From positions 4,635,166 to 4,699,165 of the forward strand of contig NW_021167081.1 of assembly GCF_003711515.1 (NCBI RefSeq): DNA of 64,000 nucleotides, given 5' to 3'. Shown here one piece after another: positions 45,930 to 60,000 of this stretch. The notes beneath the pieces are model-generated. The model did no database searches and had not been told where the DNA came from. It worked only from the letters and a program-made list of their open reading frames with translations. How positions within the stretch are numbered: the first letter of the stretch is position 1; every line of letters starts with the position of its first letter. Both the position numbers and the translations under genes were made by a program. Source of the DNA: Sodiomyces alkalinus F11 (Eukaryota > Ascomycota > Sordariomycetes > Glomerellales > Plectosphaerellaceae).

Positions 45930-48270
45930 GCTCCGAATTATAACCGATACTAACCCTATTAATAATATTCCCCGCCTCTAGGACCTTAGAAGAATAAGGA
46001 ATAGTATTAAGATAGTTAACGATTATTCTAATCTCGCTAAGAAATTCCTTTTACCCGAGGTTCTCGCCCTACTTCGCGTAGCTAAGTAGCCCTATAATCT
46101 CCTTAGGCTACCTAGTGCTAACGGCGCCTTAACGTTAAGAGGAAGAGCCACGGTCTTAAGATCCACCGAGGAACCTATATACCCTTAGACGTGGATTATA
46201 ATACCGGCGAAATTCACTAACGCTATATCTAAGTAGCTAAGTAAGGAACCTTATTACCGGGAACTCCTTATAAGGCCCGGCCGAACTCGGGATCTTAAAG
46301 GGAAATAGCCTATCTATCCTTTTACCGCTAGTCCTAAACTTCCGACTATTAAGCTAAAGCCCGACTATACTAATATAGGTATAGGGCTAAGCTTACTCCC
46401 CTTATACCCTATTATAGGCGTAATAGTCGGCGGATTCCCGGATGATAAAAGGGATATATTATACCCCTTTATCGAGTAATATATTAACGAACGCTCTAAC
46501 TCGTTTTTCTTACCGATACTAGCCGCTAATACTATTTCTAATACTATTAACCGCTAATCCTGTACTATAGACCGCTAAACTACCGAATCCACCTATTATT
46601 CGCTAACCGTAGATAATAAGGATAAACGCTATAATCTAACCCTATCGGATATTATCTATATTCCTATAACCGCGAATACCGCAGGAAACTCTAGGAACCG
46701 CGGGGATTATACTAGTCTTAGCGGTATATAAGGCTACGCCGCTAATAGTTAAGGGAGACCCTAAAGTAATAGCGGTATAGACTAAGGATAAGGTAACCGG
46801 GGGAATACCCTTAGTATCCCCGGTTAAAGTAGCTAGGATAATACCCTAAACCCGTTGAATATCTAAAGCGCGAGCCTATAATAGCCGTTTATATATATCT
46901 TACTAATAAGTCTCGCCGCGTTTATTATATAGAGTATAGCTAACTTCCGAAACGACTAGACGTTATCGAGTAATTACCGCTTTAAGGTAGACGACCTTAG
47001 CTACTTTAACACTCCCCGGTACTTTTCCGCCAAAGAGGATATACGTATTAAGGGAACTAAGCTTATTGTTATAGATATCTACCGGTTTACCGATATAATC
47101 GAATAGTATACCGGTCTAAGCGATAACTATAGGCGAAGCGTGCCTTATAGCCTATTACGGTGCCTCCTCGGGGAAGCGTCCGTATAGTTTATAAGTCTTA
47201 ATATAGGCCGCCGCGAGTTCTTTAATAAGGATACCGTTATAGCCGACTAGATAAAGGCTTTCCAGGAAAGGTTTAGGCTCCCGCGCGAAAAAGCCGAGTA
47301 TAAGCTATACTAATAGAAGTATACGTTAGAAGATATAGTACTCCGCCGTGATATCCGTGTATTCGCCGATAAGGTTATTCGCCTAGCTAAGGCCGCTAAT
47401 AAGCCTAAGGAAAAGCTTCTATCTATTATCTAGGATAAGTTTAACACGAACCTAGCGGTTATTATAGTATAACCTAGGCCTCTTATCCGCTAGATAGACT
47501 TTATAACTACTCTCGCCGATTAGATACCTAGATAGTACCGGAACTATACCTAAGGAAGTTAGAAGCACCTTATTAGTCGTTATAGTCTCCCAAGGACTAA
47601 CCGGGATACCCGTAGACTATACGGTGCCTCGCCTAGCGTTTATATCTAACTACCCGCTCTATAGTATTACGACTAATAGTCTAGGCTTACACCGGAACGC
47701 CGCCGTATACCGTAATCTAATTATCGCTCCTTTAGTCTAAGCTAGTTTCGCTATAATGACTTACTATATACTTTACCTACGCTAAATGCTACTCGCTTTA
47801 TAAACGATAAGGGTTAACGCCTATTAACTAATAACGCGAATAATTAGTCTAACCGCCGATTTTAAGACTATCGCTAAAAGAGACTGTAGGAACTCGTCTA
47901 CGTAGCTACCGAGGATATTATAGGACCTATATCGGAAGATAACGCTAACGCGGAGCCGGAAGATAAGTATTATTATTAGGAGGAAGACTCTAAGGGCTCT
48001 ATAGCATTATATAATAATAGCGCGGATAATAAGAAAAGTGAATAACTATACTATATCGCTAATAGACCCGGTTTCGTGCCTAAGTACTCCGATCTTTACT
48101 AGGTACGCCGAGAGTATAGTAAATACTATAAGACTATAAGATCTAATACTAAGACTATTTACTATAAGAAGTATTATCGCTAGCCGTACTTACTAGCGGA
48201 CTAAGGTAGATAGGACTCTCCCTTAATCGATAACGCTTTTTAGGAAGTATAGGATCCTGCTAAGGGTCCT
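45930..48270 (+). pseudogene. Gypsy G2 gag
   Basis: The read-through translation shows NDYSNLAKKFLLPEVLALLR near 46015, a central capsid-like part (DDLSYFNTPRYFSAKEDIRI near 46990, LRCLLGEASVQFISLNIG near 47160) and FRLPREKAEYKL near 47270. The C-terminal acidic segment (47930-48000) is Glu/Asp-rich. Gag forms the particle that packages element RNA. No intact CCHC knuckle remains; Cys is expected to have become Tyr. Confidence 0.6.
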
Positions 48271-48279
48271 TATAAGTAT

Positions 48280-51200
48280 ATATACGCCCGGATTTAAGCC
48301 TATAGCACGCTAACAGGTAAGCCGTTCGACATCTATACTAACTTAGAAGGCTCCCGCTATATAGTAAGCTAGTAGCTCCTTAGTCGATTTGCCAAAAAAT
48401 ATATCGATTCTACTAAACGCGTTATTTTTTAGGGCGTAGGATCGATAAAGACCCTAGGATATGCTACCTTTACCGTGCTAGTCCGTGGTATAATAGGTAA
48501 AAATACACGGATCGGCCGCTTATACGTAGGAGCTTAGGTTATTCTTAGGCTTAACGCCGGTCTACTCCTAGGATAAGAGTTTAATTATCCTAATAGCCTA
48601 GATATCCTTAATACGCGGGACGCTATTAATATTAGCGCTTACTAGGATCTTCTAGTATCGGCTTAAGTATTCGCTAAACGCTTATTAGTCCGGCGGAAGC
48701 TTAAATCCGCTAAAAAGACTATAATTCTACCCCGGTAATATAGATTAATTCCGATTTAGAAGCCGGATATTAATATCGACTTTATAGAGTTTACGCCCGA
48801 TATCGCGGAATCCCTTAATATACTCTTACGGAATTAGTTAAGTATACTAATCTTTAACGCCGGCGACTAGCCCTTAGTTATCCTATAAAGCGCTAGACTA
48901 GGCTATATTAAGCCCTTTTACGTAGACGGTTACTTCTACGCCGAATACGATAATATGCGCGATATCCTAATAAAGCATATAAAAGCCGTGGAACCCCTAG
49001 CGGAGGCGGTAAGAGGCGATCTCTTTTAAGGGTATATTACGCCTAAGGGGAAACTCGGTATCGCTAAAAGCCCTAATACTCCCACGGAGATTATTAAGGA
49101 AGGCGTGACGATTTACCACTATAATGGCCGGAGTATCTATTATTTCGCTAAGATTATAAAGAAGTACCCTAAGGTATAGACCGACTAAGGCGTTATCGAT
49201 ATACCTCCTAAGGAATATATACGGATCCCCTTAGTTAATAGGTAGTATAACTAAAACATTAGTTAAAAGGTATACCCGCTTAGCCGTGATAATAAGTAGT
49301 TCCTGGATAAAACCCTTAACGAGCTTTATAAGTAAGGATATATAGAATAGCTAACTTAATCTACGCCTTTTAGCATACCCGTGTTTATCTTATAGCGTAC
49401 TATAAACGGTAAATATAAAGGCAGGGTAGTAATCGATCTTCGTGCCCCAAATAAGGTTACTATTCCCGATATATACCTTATACCGTTATAAGATAAGGTT
49501 ATCCGCCGCCTTTATAAAAAAAAGTTTATTTCTATAGTTAACGCCTAAGCCTTCTTCTATTAATTTCCGGGATATAAGCTGTATCGCGAGCGGTTTACTA
49601 TTATCTTATACCGAGGATAGGAGCGTTTTAAGGTCGCTCTTATAGGTTTCCGTAACTCCCCGGCACATGTTTAGTGATATATAGATAAGCTTCTTCGGCC
49701 GTATAAAGATTTCGCTATAGCCTGTATCGATAATATCTTAATCGCCTCGGATTCCGAGTTTAAGCACGCCGCCTACCTAAAGTCCGTTTTATCCCTCTTT
49801 AATCGTAAAAGGATCTTTATCTCCCCTAATAAGTCCTTTATCGTGTACCCGTTAGTCTAGCTACTAGGATTTAAGGTTAACGCCCTTAGCCTATTAAATA
49901 CTAAGGAACGCACGGCGGCCCTCTATAAGGTACTACCCCCGAAATCTCTTTAAGCCCTTAAATAATAGATCGGTATAACGGGTTAGCTTCGGCACCTTAT
50001 CCCGTGGTTCTCCTACCGTATTAGCCCGTTATAGCGCTAGAAGACCGCTTTTCTCGCCGGGGTATAAAAGCTAGGAAAGGATGTAGGCTAGGCGTATAAG
50101 GTATATACTAGGCGTACCGTGGTTAAGCTAATTACCGAGGAGTTAGCCGCGTTTAAGGATATTGCGGATACGCTTACCTCTAATATTTATCTCTTTTACT
50201 ATAATCCTATAAAGATCCTTTTTATCTAGCTAGATACCTTTAAGGAATACGGCTTTTCCGCTATACTTTTCCAGCTCGTCGATAAGTCTAAATAGCCTAC
50301 TAAGGGAACTATCCGTAAAACCTTAGTCCGCCCGGTGCTTTGTATTAGTAATGGGCTTAACGCCGCCGAGTAAAAGTACTAGCCGATTGAACTACAGGTC
50401 GCCTGCCTTATCTAGGCTATTTATAAGACTTAGACTATTATTTAATCCGTTTACCGAAATCCGACCGTTATCCTAACGGACTATACTACTACTATAGGAA
50501 TTATAAAGTCCACGGCGCTAGCTAGCACTAATAAGACCCGGTTAAATATAAAGCTTATTCTCTTTTCCGAATTCCACAGCTAGTTTTAGTTAGACTACTA
50601 TTATATCCCTAGTAAGATAAATATAGTGGCCGATACCCTATTAAGGCTCCTTACCACGGATATAGTAGAAGAAGGAGGAGATAACGGAGAGCTAGAAAGG
50701 ATTTAGTGTAATTAGGCGGTCTACTATTTTAGCGAGCTAAGGATAGATCCGGATATAAAATAAAGGATCTACGATAGTTACGCTAATAATCTATAGTAGA
50801 CTCTTTTACTTATTTAGGTAAAAGATTATTCGTCCACGATTAAGATTCCTTTTAAGGAGGATAATAGCCTACTATACTATATAGAGTAAAATAGTAAACG
50901 CCGTCTTTATATACCGTTCGCTCTATATTAGGAATTTATTCGTGCTACCTATAATACGCGCTAGTACTTCGGCGCTAAGCGTACCTAGTATAACCTTGTT
51001 AGCTAATTCGCTATTCCTAGGCTATATAAGGAGGTAAAGTCTTATATCGCTAATTATTAGGTTTACGCTACTAACTGAACTAACCGCGAATATCCTCTTA
51101 GCGAAATATAGCTAATCCTAACGCCGTTAATCCCCTTTTATACTATTACTATAGATTTTATTATCAGTTTACCCGAGGTTCCCTTAGCCGGTTCTCCCTA

Positions 51201-52255
51201 ATAAAAGGAGGGCTTCCCTTTATTCGACTCGCTTTTAACCGTTACCGAGAAATTTACTAAGGCCACCTTATTTATTCCGGGCTATAGTATATACACCGCC
51301 GAGGACTAGGCCTTATTATTACTTTAGGCGCTTTAGTTAGATAATTAGGGTATCCCCCGATCTATTATCTCCGACTATAACCCTAAGTTCCTCTTAGTCT
51401 TTTAGCAGACGCTATAGAAGGCTATAAGTATAACGCTAAGGTTCTCTATAGCGTGTTACCCTTAGATAGATAGTCTATCCGAATAGAAGAATTAGATAGT
51501 CGAAATCTTTATCCGTATATTCCTCGCCGATCACCTAAAGGTTTTATAGACTAAGGTAATCGTATCGTTATAGTTTAACCTTAATAACGCCTTTAATACG
51601 GTACTCGGCGATATACCGAATAAGATACTATATAGTATAAAGACTAAGAGTCCCCTTAACCTTATCGGAGAAGCTAGTCCCTAAGTCTCCCGCGAGATAC
51701 TCTAGGAAGACGCTAAGCTCGCTATCGTTATAGCCTAGATATATATAAAGCGGCTATACGATAAAAAGCACCGTAATATCCGGTTTACCCCGGGCGACCT
51801 TATATATATTCGGCTCGGTAACGGTTATAATCTACCTAGTAAGCCTTCCACGAAGATCGGCTAGTAACGAATAGGTCTATATGAGGTACTAAAGCAGGTA
51901 ACGCTATTTATATACTACCTCGACTTATCTAGCACGCTTAATATATACCCGGTAATTAGTATCGCGTATCTACTACTAGCGAAGGACTTAAGTAAAGACC
52001 TATTACCCGGTCGGAATATAGACGGAGGCCCGGTAGACGCCGAGGACAACGATAACGAGCGATAGCGTAACCCGTATAAGCACTATAAGGTTAAGGCTAT
52101 CCTGGATAAAAGAGTTACCCGTAAAGGATAAGGTTAGCCTTATACGGAATACCTAGTATAATAGAAGGGATAGTTAGCTTACTAGAATATATAGATACCG
52201 TAAAAAGCTATAAAGGCGTAGGCGTTAATCGATATCTTTAAGGCGAGATAAAAGA
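48280..52255 (+). pseudogene. Gypsy G2 pol: protease, RT, RNase H, integrase, chromodomain
   Basis: The protease region is at about 48330-48600 and the pre-RT block GYITPKGKLGIAKSPNTPTE at 49030-49090. RT runs 49330-49860 (RVVIDLRAPNKVTIPDIYLI; active site ACIDNILIAS, family YxDD, near 49720). RNase H is at 50190-50640. The integrase zinc region is at 50900-51080 with His/Cys turned to Tyr, and the DDE core has TIDFIISLP near 51150, ISDYNPKF near 51370 and LSEQKN near 51480. The chromodomain is at 52070-52255 (HYKVKAILDKRV). This order defines a chromovirus. All catalytic parts are broken by RIP. Confidence 0.85.
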
Positions 52256-52819
52256 CCTTAGGTAATTTAAGGATAGCCTTAAAGAAAACGGAGGCTCCGA
52301 AGGTGTTATAGCTAGGAGATATTAAAGGACTAAAGAATGTATAGCGTATACCGGGGGTTACCGAGGTATTATAAAACGCGCTAAGGGCGCGGTATAAGAC
52401 GAACGTTACCGCTGCCCCGAGTAACCCCGAATACTTAGTAGGAATAGCCTTATAACCTATACGTGCCTTCTATTAACCACCGCTATAACCACGGTTACTA
52501 CGGCGTTCCGCTAAGTAATAGAAAAGGTTTATTACGCCTATAACGCTCTAGTTATTCTCCTTGTCCCCTTTTCTCCTCTTCTTTTTACTACTATAACCGT
52601 AAACGCTAGTATAATAAATATAGTCCCCGTTTTTATATTTCCCCATACTATCTTTTATTATTTTTATAACGTATACCTTTTCCTTTTTCTATTTATATAG
52701 GCGCGAACTGCCCTCTCCCCCCGCCTTTTATAGTAAGCTAACGTAGAAAGCTATATTCCCCCCTATTCCGCCTTAACGACTTAGGCCCGCCCCGCCACTT
52801 ATACACTTCGCGGTATAGG

Positions 52820-54490
52820 CATTAAGCTCCTACTAGCCCTTTAAAAACTAATATTACCGGGATTATTTCGAGCGCACTTTCCGGAACCCTAAAAAACTAA
52901 GCGCCGGCCTTACTAAAGCCGGCTACTTCCGAGCCGTTACTCTTTACGGCGGGGAAAAGCGTTTAGAATAGAAGCTAAGCGCCCTTAGTAAATAGTTCGC
53001 GGCGTAGAAGGAATCCTATTAAGGTAAGCTCCGGGAACTCCGCGTATACGGGGAAGTATAGGGTTATGTTTATCTAAAAACCCGAGACCTTAATCGTACT
53101 ATCTTTACACCTATAAACTATCCTAAAAAAAACACGGAGATTACTAAGTATAAGGCTAAGAATCTTATCAGATAGTTCCCGTAACTAGATTACCTACTAA
53201 AAACTAATAAGGAACTCGCCTTATAGGACTATCCTAATATCTTATTTAAGGACTATATTAAGATAGGCCGTAACGCCGATACCCCTCGCACGGCCTCAGG
53301 AAAGTTTATAAAGACGCCTTAGTCTACCCGTACAGTTAGCGTTAATACCCCTAGCGTTAAGTAGGCCCCCCGGTCTACCGTATATATCGACTTAAAAGCT
53401 AAAGTTAACCTAGTAGAATCGACGGCGGGACCGTTATCCGCCGGTACCATATAACCTAAGATACCTATAAGGCTAGAAAGCGCTTAGGTACTAGGGTTTA
53501 TACTCTAATATATCTAAGACTATATATACCTTTCTAAAGCGATATACGATATTATCCTATCGGAGAAGGATATAGGTAAAGTGCACCCCGCGCTTAAGGC
53601 GTACCTTAAGGACTACGCTAGGTAGGCTAACGTTACTAATAAGCTTATCCGTAAGTATATACACGGTTTACCCACTGTTAAGGGTAAGGAAGTAGCCCCT
53701 ATTATACTCTCTGTTAAGGATTTCCTGGCTATAGTACGTACCGGCGAAGAACTAGCCCTAACGTCCCTAATATGATGCCTAGTATATATAATAACCCCTG
53801 AAAAACCACCCACTAAGCGTATCGTTAGCTCCTCTAATACCGAGAAAGCCTTATAGGATATTATAATAAACTTCTCGGCTAGACTAAGTATTATAGGCGT
53901 TAACCTAATTAAGAAGGTCGTTATAGTGTATAATTAAAAGGTATCCGTTATTAAGTAGCGCGGCCATATTATAGCCCTACCACGCCTAGCTATTAAGTTC
54001 GTCTTATTAATACTCCGTAACGGTATCGTATAGAACGATTTATAAAATATAGTAGATTACCCCTTACTCCTCCGCCTTTAGCGTATAGGCCGTATAGTCG
54101 CCCTCGTACCCCTTACTGCAGATAGGGACCTTACTAATACGCGCCGCGACACGCTACTAAACCTCCTTATATCGGACTAGGAGAAAGCCGTCGCTATTAT
54201 CTAATACTATATAGCGCTTTAACACGTTTAGGCTAGCCGTCCGCTTATTAGCCTAAAGGAAGTATACCCGCTTAACCGGACTAAGTTAGAAGCTATAGCT
54301 ACTAAGGTTATTATAGAGGAAGCCGTTAAAGACCTATACACGCCGCTAAAAGAATAGGGTATCCTTATAGGATATATATAGCCGGCCGCTAAGGATAACG
54401 AAATCACCTTACTAGACTAACTCCGTATATTAGTAAGGAGGGTATAGGCTAGATCGCGGAATCCTATAGCGCGCCGTGATTTACACTAAG
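52820..54490 (+). pseudogene. Extra ORF downstream of pol in gypsy G2 (ORFX), best copy
   Basis: About 550 codons read through RIP stops: RDYFERTFRNPKKLSAGLTK, AGYFRAVTLYGGEKRL, QKLSALSKQFAAQKESY, KTRDLNRTIFTPINYP, AKNLIRQFPQLDYLLKTNKE, then a Ser/Thr-rich middle (53290-53370). A helical C-terminal half follows: YIYLSKAIYDIILSEKDIG near 53525, ANVTNKLIRKYIHGLPTVKG near 53620, EVAPIILSVKDFLAIVRTGE near 53690. It is separated from pol by a 550-bp pyrimidine-rich spacer and lies on the sense strand before the 3' LTR. No transmembrane stretch is apparent, so it does not look like an envelope protein. I do not recognise the family. Confidence 0.7.
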
Positions 54491-54742
54491 ATTTAATATC
54501 GTTTTTCTTTTTCCTTTACGTCTTACTTCCTCCTTTCTTTCTATCTTTCTAGCCGGGAAATACCCGGTATTTTAAGTAATAACGATAGCGGTCGCTATCA
54601 AGGCGCCGCTAAATATATACCTTTTCTTCTATTAAACCTAACTATACCACGGTCCACTAATATAACTATAATAAGCCTTAAGTAAGGTATCGTAGTTATC
54701 GGGGATGCCCGCGGGACGCAGGGCTTCTTTACCCCGGGTATT

Positions 54743-55060
54743 TAATACGACTCGGAACCCTACCGGGTACTATAAGCGTACCTTAGAGGTGCCATAGTAT
54801 ATACTATAGCCCCCACGGGGTATACTATAAAAGCCATAGCGTATACTAGGGTGTCCGGAGGATTATATACGTGGATACCGAGGATCCTACGGCGTTTACC
54901 CGTGGGTATATTAGTCCTGGGGGCGCGCCCCCTTTTTAGCTTAGAGAAGATATCTTAGTTTACCACTATTTACGGCACCCTAAGGTCACCCCTTAGAAAT
55001 CCCAGCTCCCAGGTCCTATAGTACTGGCTAGCCAGATATATGCCTGGTCAGGGCATATTA
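54743..55060 (+). repeat. 3' LTR of gypsy G2
   Basis: A 318-bp partner of 45368-45685, starting TAATACGAC and ending GGGCATATTA. The palindrome seen in the 5' LTR is imperfect here (GGTGCCATAG ... CTATAGCCCC). Confidence 0.92.
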
Positions 55061-55065
55061 TCCTA

Positions 55066-56760
55066 TATCGACGATACAGTACGTCTATAAAGGCTATACC
55101 TAAGGATATAAATAGCTAGGTTATAAACTAGAAAACAGTAATAAGACACTATAAATATATAGGCGTTTTAGAGCTATTAAGCGCGGACTATTAGGGGGGA
55201 AACGCGTTAAAAGCTATTACACCTATCGCCTAGAAATAGAGTAATAACTACCTAGTTAATAGCTACGATAAGATTACGGAAAATAAGCTAATAATTAATA
55301 ACTCTGTAAAAGCTTTAAGGACGGTTCTTAGTAATATAAAGAGCCTATAATCCTTTACTATAAAGCCTAGAGTTAGCAGAGGCACCTTGAACACCCTTAG
55401 GAACCTCCTCGATACTAAGGATACTACTAATAATAAAGATAATAAGAAGCGTCCTATAGTGATATATACGTAAAGGCTATCCCTCCCGTAATACGGAGGC
55501 CTTATATGATATATAAAAATACTTATACTACCACCGCCTATGAGTACGTAAGGCCGGATATACGCCCTTATACCTAGTATAGCCGTGAAGATATTACGAA
55601 AGTTATAGAAAAGAAAATACGTAATCATAGTTTCAAAAGCAGCGTAAACACCGCGATATAGAAAAGGCGTGAAGCCTTAGGGGCTACTACCGCTAGTAAA
55701 ATAAAGGAAGTCTAGAAAGATTAACTCTATAATACTACGCCTATTATAACTACTATACTATAAAATCAGGGGGTTACTACGCCGTCCGTAAGCATAGTTA
55801 TAAAAGACCTTTCCGTTACCGCGAGTATCCGGCTAAGCGTCTACCCCTCCTAAGAAGGGGGGGGTAGCGCGCCCTTATACGATAATACTATTAAGATTAT
55901 ATTAGAGAGCGTCCCTCTTTATTAACTAAGCTAAAACACTATTATACTACGCGACCCTAGACTTAGCATCGTTAATCCACGTCTTTAATAATTAAGGCCG
56001 CTTCACGGTCATTAAACCGCCTACTTATAAGTTATTATTATTTTAGGTAGGTATTTATAAGGCTTTTATCCTCGGATATAATGACGTTAAGCTACGTATA
56101 TAATCTCTATTAGGTATAAAAAGGCTACTACGCCTCTATAATATCGTATACTATAAGGAGTTCGTTCCTAATAGTATCTCGGAACGCTAGCTACGCCTAT
56201 GAGGCCACCGCTAGGATACTATAAATAATACTATCGTTAGCTTTACTAATAACCGGCCTATCTATAAGTTACAAGATATCCACGGCTAGTATATAATTAA
56301 GCGCGCGGAAGCTAAGGCGGCCACCGCGTTTACGGTTTCGGCTTAGTATCCCCGCGATAACCCGTATAGAAGATCACGATAACCGCGGTAACCGCAGAAA
56401 ACCACCGCGTAAAGGTAGCACAAACGCCTTAGCCACTACGGTACTAATACCCTTATAAGGATTATTAACGCCACTTAGGGGGTAAGGATTAAGGGGCCGC
56501 GAACCGTAGACTATAACGCGTATAGATAATCGTAAATGCCTATATAGATTAGGCGTATAGTATCCCTCTACCCGTTAAGGCCTGGTAAAGCCCTAGCCAT
56601 CGATTTTCATAATCTAAAAGAGTCGGAATCTCTAAGCGGCCTATATAAGTCTATTATATTCGTTATACATATACTTATAGGTTATATATAGGATTACTAT
56701 CTATAGAGAAGAGACTAAAGCTCCATCTTTTATACGTTAAAAGGCGTTTTTGCCCCGCTT
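55066..56760 (+). pseudogene. Copia A3 gag C-terminal part, protease and integrase start
   Basis: The gag helix part (NNYLVNSYDKITENKLIINN near 55240, TLRNLLDTKDTTNNKDNKKR near 55390) is followed by a protease-like site (ATLDLASLIHVFNN near 55960; family DSGAT..HV). The pre-integrase region ends in SLYPLRPGKALAIDFHNLKE near 56590, whose Asp would be the first integrase catalytic residue. It stops at the AACAC target of copia B. A 121-codon minus-strand frame at 55263-55628 is antisense to this gag. Confidence 0.75.
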
Positions 56761-56765
56761 AACAC

Positions 56766-56968
56766 TATCAGATAAAGCGTAGTCAAAATCGTCACAAAAT
56801 AGGTCAAAATTAATTAAGGCAATTATGTATAATTATAACTGTCTTAGACTATTCGGGAAACGCTACCACCGTATTTTATATAGTATAGATTCTGTAAGCG
56901 TCTACTCGGATTATACTCTTAGTAATCCGGCCTTTTACGTAACCGAAAAGACTATAGTCTATTCGATA
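56766..56968 (-). repeat. 3' LTR of copia B
   Basis: The plus strand runs TATCAGATAAAGCG to CTATTCGATA, RIP forms of TG...CA ends, 203 bp. It keeps several CpA (AAATCGTCACAAAATAGG) that its partner has lost, so the two LTRs were mutated independently. Confidence 0.92.
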
Positions 56969-57049
56969 CACCTCCTAATCGCCCTAAATATTAGTTAGGC
57001 GATTAAAACTATTCGTAATCGGTAGATAATCCAGCTATATAATCTATTC

Positions 57050-60000
57050 GTTATAGCCGCCCTTAACTTCACCCTCCGGGTCCTCTAAGTATTCTATCCG
57101 GACTTTCTTTAGCTATTTCTGCTATAACCGTTCCCGTATATCTATCACGCCTACCTGGGACGTGAATATCTTAAATTTCTCGCCGTATAACGCCTTTATT
57201 AATCCGTCTACCACTATTTCCACGCTCGTAATATACGTTACGAGTATTTACCCTTGTTCCTTTACTTGACGTAATTAGTGGCCGTGGATATCGATATAGC
57301 GGAGGCGTGTTATTAACGTGCTAATCTCTTAATTAACTAATCGAATCGTTTAGTGATTATCGTATAAGATCCTTACTTCCGGATTGTTAAATTCTACTCC
57401 TATACTAAGTAATAGGCGTTATATAAAGATACCTTCTTTTACACCTTATACTAACACTAATAGCTCTACTTCCGTTATTAACGTTATAACCGTATCCTAC
57501 TTATTAGCGCGCTACGCGATTATACCGCTAAATAAGCATATCATGTACGCTTAACTACTCTTTCGATTAAGGGTGGTATCGGTAAATAAGGCGTTAGTAT
57601 AGATTTTAATAGTATCGCCACCCCCTAGTTCTAACGTAAACGATTAGCTATTAATTAGATGAAGCATTAGATAATCGGCGGCTTTGTGGTGAATAGGCCC
57701 TGGATTAACGTTAAATCGGTATAGCCTAGATACGATAAACGCGATATCAGGCCGCGATATCACTACTATATATAGTATAGATTCTATCTTCCGTTAATAG
57801 CTGTTAATATCCGTCGAGGTCCCTAAATAGGGCAGTAGTTCTACGATCTTAATTAGGTGCGTTAGGCGATAGTTACTACTATACTTACTATTACTATTTA
57901 GCTTTAATAGGCACTCTAACTTAGTAACATAGTCGTGTTATAATAGCTAGATTTTACGGGGACGCGGTCACGAATAACCTTAATACTAAGGAACCACTAT
58001 AGAGAATCGCCACCTTATAGGTTATAGTAGCGTTATAGGGTATTAACGGCCTACTCTATCAACGCCTTTTTTTATTCCTCATAAGTAATAACGATATCGT
58101 TAACGTAGAAGAATAGGATTAAACCGCGGCGCAGAAAATAACACGGTTCCTACGGCACTATCTAGAATCCGTCCACTGAAAGGATAGCCGAAAAGTGCTT
58201 TTACTAAAGCAGCGGGGACTCCTTAAATCTATATAACGCCCTTTTCAGGTATAAACGACTCCTCAGGGCTAGAAAGCCTAATAGCGGGTATATAAAGATA
58301 TCCTGGAGGAGGGGCGCGTGTATAAACGCGTTTATAACGTGAAATTATAATAGCGTAAGGTTAAAACGGGCCGCGATAGCTATTAACGCGCGGAATAACC
58401 GTCCGGCCAGCGTTACTACGTATATCTCCTTAAGCGAGGATTAATACTACTAATCTCCTCACACTATAAGCCTTACCTTATATTTATATAGAAATCTATA
58501 CTTATCGAACTTATATATTATTACCTATATCGAATTAAGAGCCTGATATCTATCTACTACGGACGCCGGTACCCGTATCCACGACCCTATCTTCTTATAG
58601 CTCTATAGGTAGTCTTCTTATACCTATCGAAATAGGTGGCCATAAGGGTGCGAGGGTATATCGTAAGGGTCTTTCGGAGGAGGAGGGAGTTCTTTACGAT
58701 AGATCTTCGGGGCTAAGGCTACCGGAGTAACCGCCGGAGTATCCGCCAGAGTACTGCTTCCCGAGGATACCACCGGGGTTATATTTTCCAAGATAGCCTT
58801 TAGGGCCATGGGTTCGTGTAATAGCGATAAAAGCCGCTATAGCGTTATAGGAGTAGTCCTTTTTAACCGTAGTTTAGTTAGCGGAGTCCTATCTATAATA
58901 CGTATATTAGGGACGTGGCGGCTAGCGTTAAATATAGTAACCTAATAGTCTCTTTTCTAGCTATCTCCTTACCATATTAGTCGCCCTCCTTTATTTAATA
59001 GGAGCCCTATAGCGGTAGCTATAGGGGTATCACGGCACCGTATTCCGTTATCCTAGAACCCTACGGCTATAACCGTAGGGGTATCACGATTTCCTGATAT
59101 AACGGCTACTATCAGCGCTATAACCGATAGCAGGGTTACTAGTAGAGTCGGAAGTAGTGGATCGGGCGGATATGACGGTAATCAGGCGCTATACCGGCTA
59201 AATCACACTATTTATAACCTAAATCTTATCCTGATTAACTTATGATAGCCTCCTCCACCCCCTTATAGCCGGGTATTACGGACTATAACCTTAATGGTCA
59301 AACCGTCAAGGAAGGGGATCCGGGGGCGTTTTGCCCCGGATCTAAGGGTATGAACGGTTTAGAATAAGCAGTTATATATAAGGGGGGGTCCTTAGCTTAT
59401 ACGTCCGTAAACGGCCGTAAATCTCTAGCCCTTTCCTACTCGATCTGACTAATTAGGTCTTTTAATTACTCCTCGATTAATTAACGGAGGTTATCCTTAA
59501 AGACGTTAATATCGCTGTTAAAAAAGGCATATTCGTTAAAATCCATATCGCGCGTGCGAAGAAAGCGGTTGTAGCGCCGGCCTAGCACCCAGATACGGAA
59601 GATATTAGTAGAATCGTAGCCGATAAGGTAGCCGATATAGGGGCGTGGAGCGATACGATTTAATAGCTTATTAGTGCCCTTGTAGGCGTCCTTAGTTATC
59701 GCGTACGCCTTATAAGTGTAGGCTTAAATATATACTAAAATCGGCTTCCTTTTAAAGAGGACCTCGTATAGCGTTTTCTATTCCTTATTATACTACCTTT
59801 GTGGCGTGCGGTTATAGACATACATAGCCGTGGGAATAGCCTTAGGCTATATACACGGCGGTAGTCTTACGTGGATATTTATCGCACGACCCTTTAAAAT
59901 AACCACGGTAGCAGCGCGTTTAGCACGCCCGTTCTACGCTTAAGTGTCGGTAGTAGATACCTTTAAAAGGATGCCCTCGTCACGTAGGAATTAGGTGATA

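Larger units (their letters stand above)
45368..55060 (+). mobile_element. Gypsy element G2, complete structure
   Basis: The 9693-bp element has equal 318-bp LTRs (45368-45685 and 54743-55060) and a perfect 5-bp TSD (TCCTA at 45363-45367 and 55061-55065) inside copia A3 gag. The order is gag, protease, RT, RNase H, integrase, chromodomain, a pyrimidine-rich spacer and ORFX. It is the most complete gypsy here and the best template for reading G1 and G3. It is not functional: stops occur throughout at former Gln/Trp codons. Confidence 0.92.

Noticed and set aside
55263..55628. 121-codon minus-strand hydrophobic frame
   Set aside because: It lies exactly opposite copia A3 gag, whose charged codons give hydrophobic residues in reverse; no family resemblance.
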